Made by a program: the position numbers and the translations under genes. A stretch of 5,627 nt of DNA from Methanoregula sp. (GTDB lineage: Archaea; Halobacteriota; Methanomicrobia; Methanomicrobiales; Methanospirillaceae). Position 1 is the first letter of the stretch; each line of letters begins with the position of its first letter. The stretch spans positions 3,968 through 9,594 of the forward strand of contig PMKW01000205.1 in assembly GCA_003157895.1 (NCBI GenBank). Reading direction: 5' to 3'. The notes beneath the pieces were generated by a model. It was not told where the DNA came from. It searched no databases and saw only the letters and a list, made by a program, of their open reading frames with translations. Below are positions 4,045-5,627 of this stretch, in pieces.

Positions 4045-5627
4045 ATGAAAGAAGTGCCCAATATACTCTGGCTCGAGGAGATCCGGAAGGAGGATATCAG
4101 TTCTGTCGGCGGCAAGGGGGCCTCCCTGGGGGAGATGGCGTCCATCGGCCTTCCCGTACCCAAGGCCTTCGTGGTCACCGCCCAGGCCTTCCGCAGGTTT
4201 CTGGTAGAAACCGGCCTTGAAAAGAAGCTGTTCAGTGCCTATGACAAACTCGATGTCGAGGATAACGAGGCACTTGAAAAGGCTGCCGATACGGCAAAAA
4301 CCATGGTGCTCAGGGCAAAGATGCCCCCGAAGATCCGGGACGAGATTAAGGCGGCATACAAGAAGATGAACGGGGGAAACCTGATCGTTGCAGTCAGGTC
4401 GAGCGCCACTGCTGAAGACCTGCCGGACGCGAGCTTTGCCGGTCAGCAGGAGACCTATCTTAATATCAAAGGGGAGGCTGCACTCATCGAGGCCGTGCAG
4501 AAGTGCTGGGCATCGCTCTACGGGGCACGGGCCATTTACTACCGGGCAAAACAGGGGTTCGACGACCATACGGTCAATATCGCCGTCGTGGTCCAGCAGC
4601 TCGTTCCCTCGGAGAAAGCAGGCGTCATGTTCACCTCCCACCCGATCACGGGAGAGCCCTTAACCATTATCGAGGGCTCGTGGGGCCTTGGCGAAGCGGT
4701 TGTCTCGGGTTCGGTTTCCCCGGACAAGTACGTCTTCGACCAGCGGTCCGAGAAGGTGGTGGACACGCTCATCTCGAACAAGAAAGTCGAGATCATTGCC
4801 GACGGGGACCATGGCACGAAGCTGGTGGACATATCTCCCGCCCGGCAGGACGCAGAAGTCCTCGCAAACGAGGAAGTGGCAAAGCTCGCCATGTACGGCA
4901 AGATCGCGGAGGATCATTACGGCATTCCGCAGGATGTGGAATGGGGTATCGTCGCAGGGACGTTCTATATCCTCCAGTCCCGGCCGATCACGACCATCGG
5001 GAACAATAAGGAGGCAAAAGGCATGACAGGACAGAAACAAAGTGCAAAGATTCTCGTGCAGGGACAGGGGGCGGCTCCCGGTATTGCCTCCGGCAGGGTC
5101 GTCATTATCCGGGATGTCAAGGATACCGGCTCGGTAAAGGAGGGCGACATCCTTGTCACCCGGATGACGAACCCGGATATGGTGCCGGCCATGCGCAAGG
5201 TCGCTGCCATTGTAACTGACGAGGGAGGAATGACCTGCCATGCGGCGATCGTCAGCCGGGAACTGGGCACCCCGGCCGTGGTCGGCACGAAGACGGCAAC
5301 GAACGTGCTGAAGAACGGGCAGCTCGTCACCGTTGATGGGGAGATGGGGCTCATCTACGAAGGCGCGATCGCACAGGCTGCCCCGGCACAGGCTGGAGCC
5401 GCCACCCCGCAGGCCGTCACCGGCCATGCACCGATCATTACTGCGACAAGCATCAAGGTGAACGTCTCCATCCCCGAGGCAGCGGCACGGGCAGCGGCAA
5501 CCGGCGCAGACGGGGTCGGGCTCCTCCGGATCGAGCACCTGATCCTCGGGCTCAACAAGACACCCGGCTGGTTCATTGCAAACAATAAGGAGGAGGATTT
5601 CGTCAAGGAGCTCCACGACGGCATCAA
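4045..5627 (+). CDS. ppsA: Phosphoenolpyruvate synthase, partial (3' end outside window)
   Basis: PEP synthase (pyruvate, water dikinase) converts pyruvate, ATP and water to PEP, AMP and phosphate in the cytoplasm, the entry into gluconeogenesis. The first 527 residues are present; family members are usually 750-800 long, so about 230 residues of the C-terminal barrel are missing. The N-terminal ATP-grasp domain begins with VGGKGASLGEM (21-31) and includes VRSSATAEDLPDASFAGQQET (117-137), MFTSHPITGE (195-204) and EGSWGLGEAVVSG (210-222), closing with ILQSRPIT (309-316). The swivelling phosphohistidine domain follows, with MTNPDMVPAM (374-383) and the catalytic His399 in GGMTCHAAIVSREL. An Ala/Pro-rich linker (about 441-462) leads to the start of the PEP/pyruvate TIM barrel, with GADGVGLLRIEH (487-498). 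The start is supported by the GGTG site. It is divergent from serA; no frameshift is seen. Confidence 0.96.
   Translation, partial: MKEVPNILWLEEIRKEDISSVGGKGASLGEMASIGLPVPKAFVVTAQAFRRFLVETGLEKKLFSAYDKLDVEDNEALEKAADTAKTMVLRAKMPPKIRDEIKAAYKKMNGGNLIVAVRSSATAEDLPDASFAGQQETYLNIKGEAALIEAVQKCWASLYGARAIYYRAKQGFDDHTVNIAVVVQQLVPSEKAGVMFTSHPITGEPLTIIEGSWGLGEAVVSGSVSPDKYVFDQRSEKVVDTLISNKKVEIIADGDHGTKLVDISPARQDAEVLANEEVAKLAMYGKIAEDHYGIPQDVEWGIVAGTFYILQSRPITTIGNNKEAKGMTGQKQSAKILVQGQGAAPGIASGRVVIIRDVKDTGSVKEGDILVTRMTNPDMVPAMRKVAAIVTDEGGMTCHAAIVSRELGTPAVVGTKTATNVLKNGQLVTVDGEMGLIYEGAIAQAAPAQAGAATPQAVTGHAPIITATSIKVNVSIPEAAARAAATGADGVGLLRIEHLILGLNKTPGWFIANNKEEDFVKELHDGI

Noticed and set aside
3867..4178. N-terminal extension of SerA by 104 residues
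   Set aside because: It would overlap the ppsA start and the divergent promoter region, and the known SerA N-terminus begins at the ATG at 3866.
4660..5616. Minus-strand frame of 318 codons opposite ppsA
   Set aside because: It is the antisense shadow of the conserved PEP synthase sequence, with no motif of its own.
1..5627. CRISPR array, insertion sequence or integration site
   Set aside because: No regularly spaced repeat units, transposase or integrase are present, and no repeated copy of the tRNA 3' end was found to mark an attachment site.

Overview
The window looks like chromosomal DNA from a methanogenic archaeon, most likely of the order Methanomicrobiales (Methanoregula-like); this assignment is an inference. 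Supporting signs are archaeal TATA-like boxes 25-50 bases before gene starts, a tRNA gene without an encoded CCA end, mostly weak or absent Shine-Dalgarno sites, and a long-type SerA and a PEP synthase of the kind methanogens carry. Coding DNA is GC-rich and the spacers are clearly AT-rich.

Layout from left to right. (1) 1-902, minus strand: the first 300 codons of an Nramp (SLC11) family transporter whose two metal-binding motifs are both altered. (2) 903-1241: a spacer with the transporter leader, a TATA-like box, a 10-bp tandem repeat and a cluster of palindromes. (3) 1242-1315, minus strand: tRNA-Val(GAC). (4) 1465-1779, plus strand: a small DUF4389-type membrane protein, ending in a 9-bp perfect hairpin. 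(5) 1780-2261: a 482-base spacer between convergent genes, with no convincing protein gene but many hairpins. (6) 2262-3866, minus strand: complete serA (D-3-phosphoglycerate dehydrogenase, long form with ASB and ACT domains). (7) 3867-4044: a 178-base divergent promoter region. (8) 4045 to the right edge, plus strand: ppsA (phosphoenolpyruvate synthase), cut by the window end.

serA and ppsA are divergent neighbours and metabolically adjacent. PEP synthase makes PEP from pyruvate, enolase and phosphoglycerate mutase carry it to 3-phosphoglycerate, and SerA diverts that to serine. In an autotroph or acetate assimilator this joins gluconeogenic carbon flow to serine, glycine and one-carbon supply. 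The shared promoter region holds a perfect 13-nt palindrome and a spaced direct repeat that could serve joint control. The transporter, tRNA and DUF4389 gene show no operon link to each other.

I see no CRISPR array, insertion sequence or clear defence system. The points most worth following are the altered ion-site motifs of the transporter and the structured spacer at 1780-2261.
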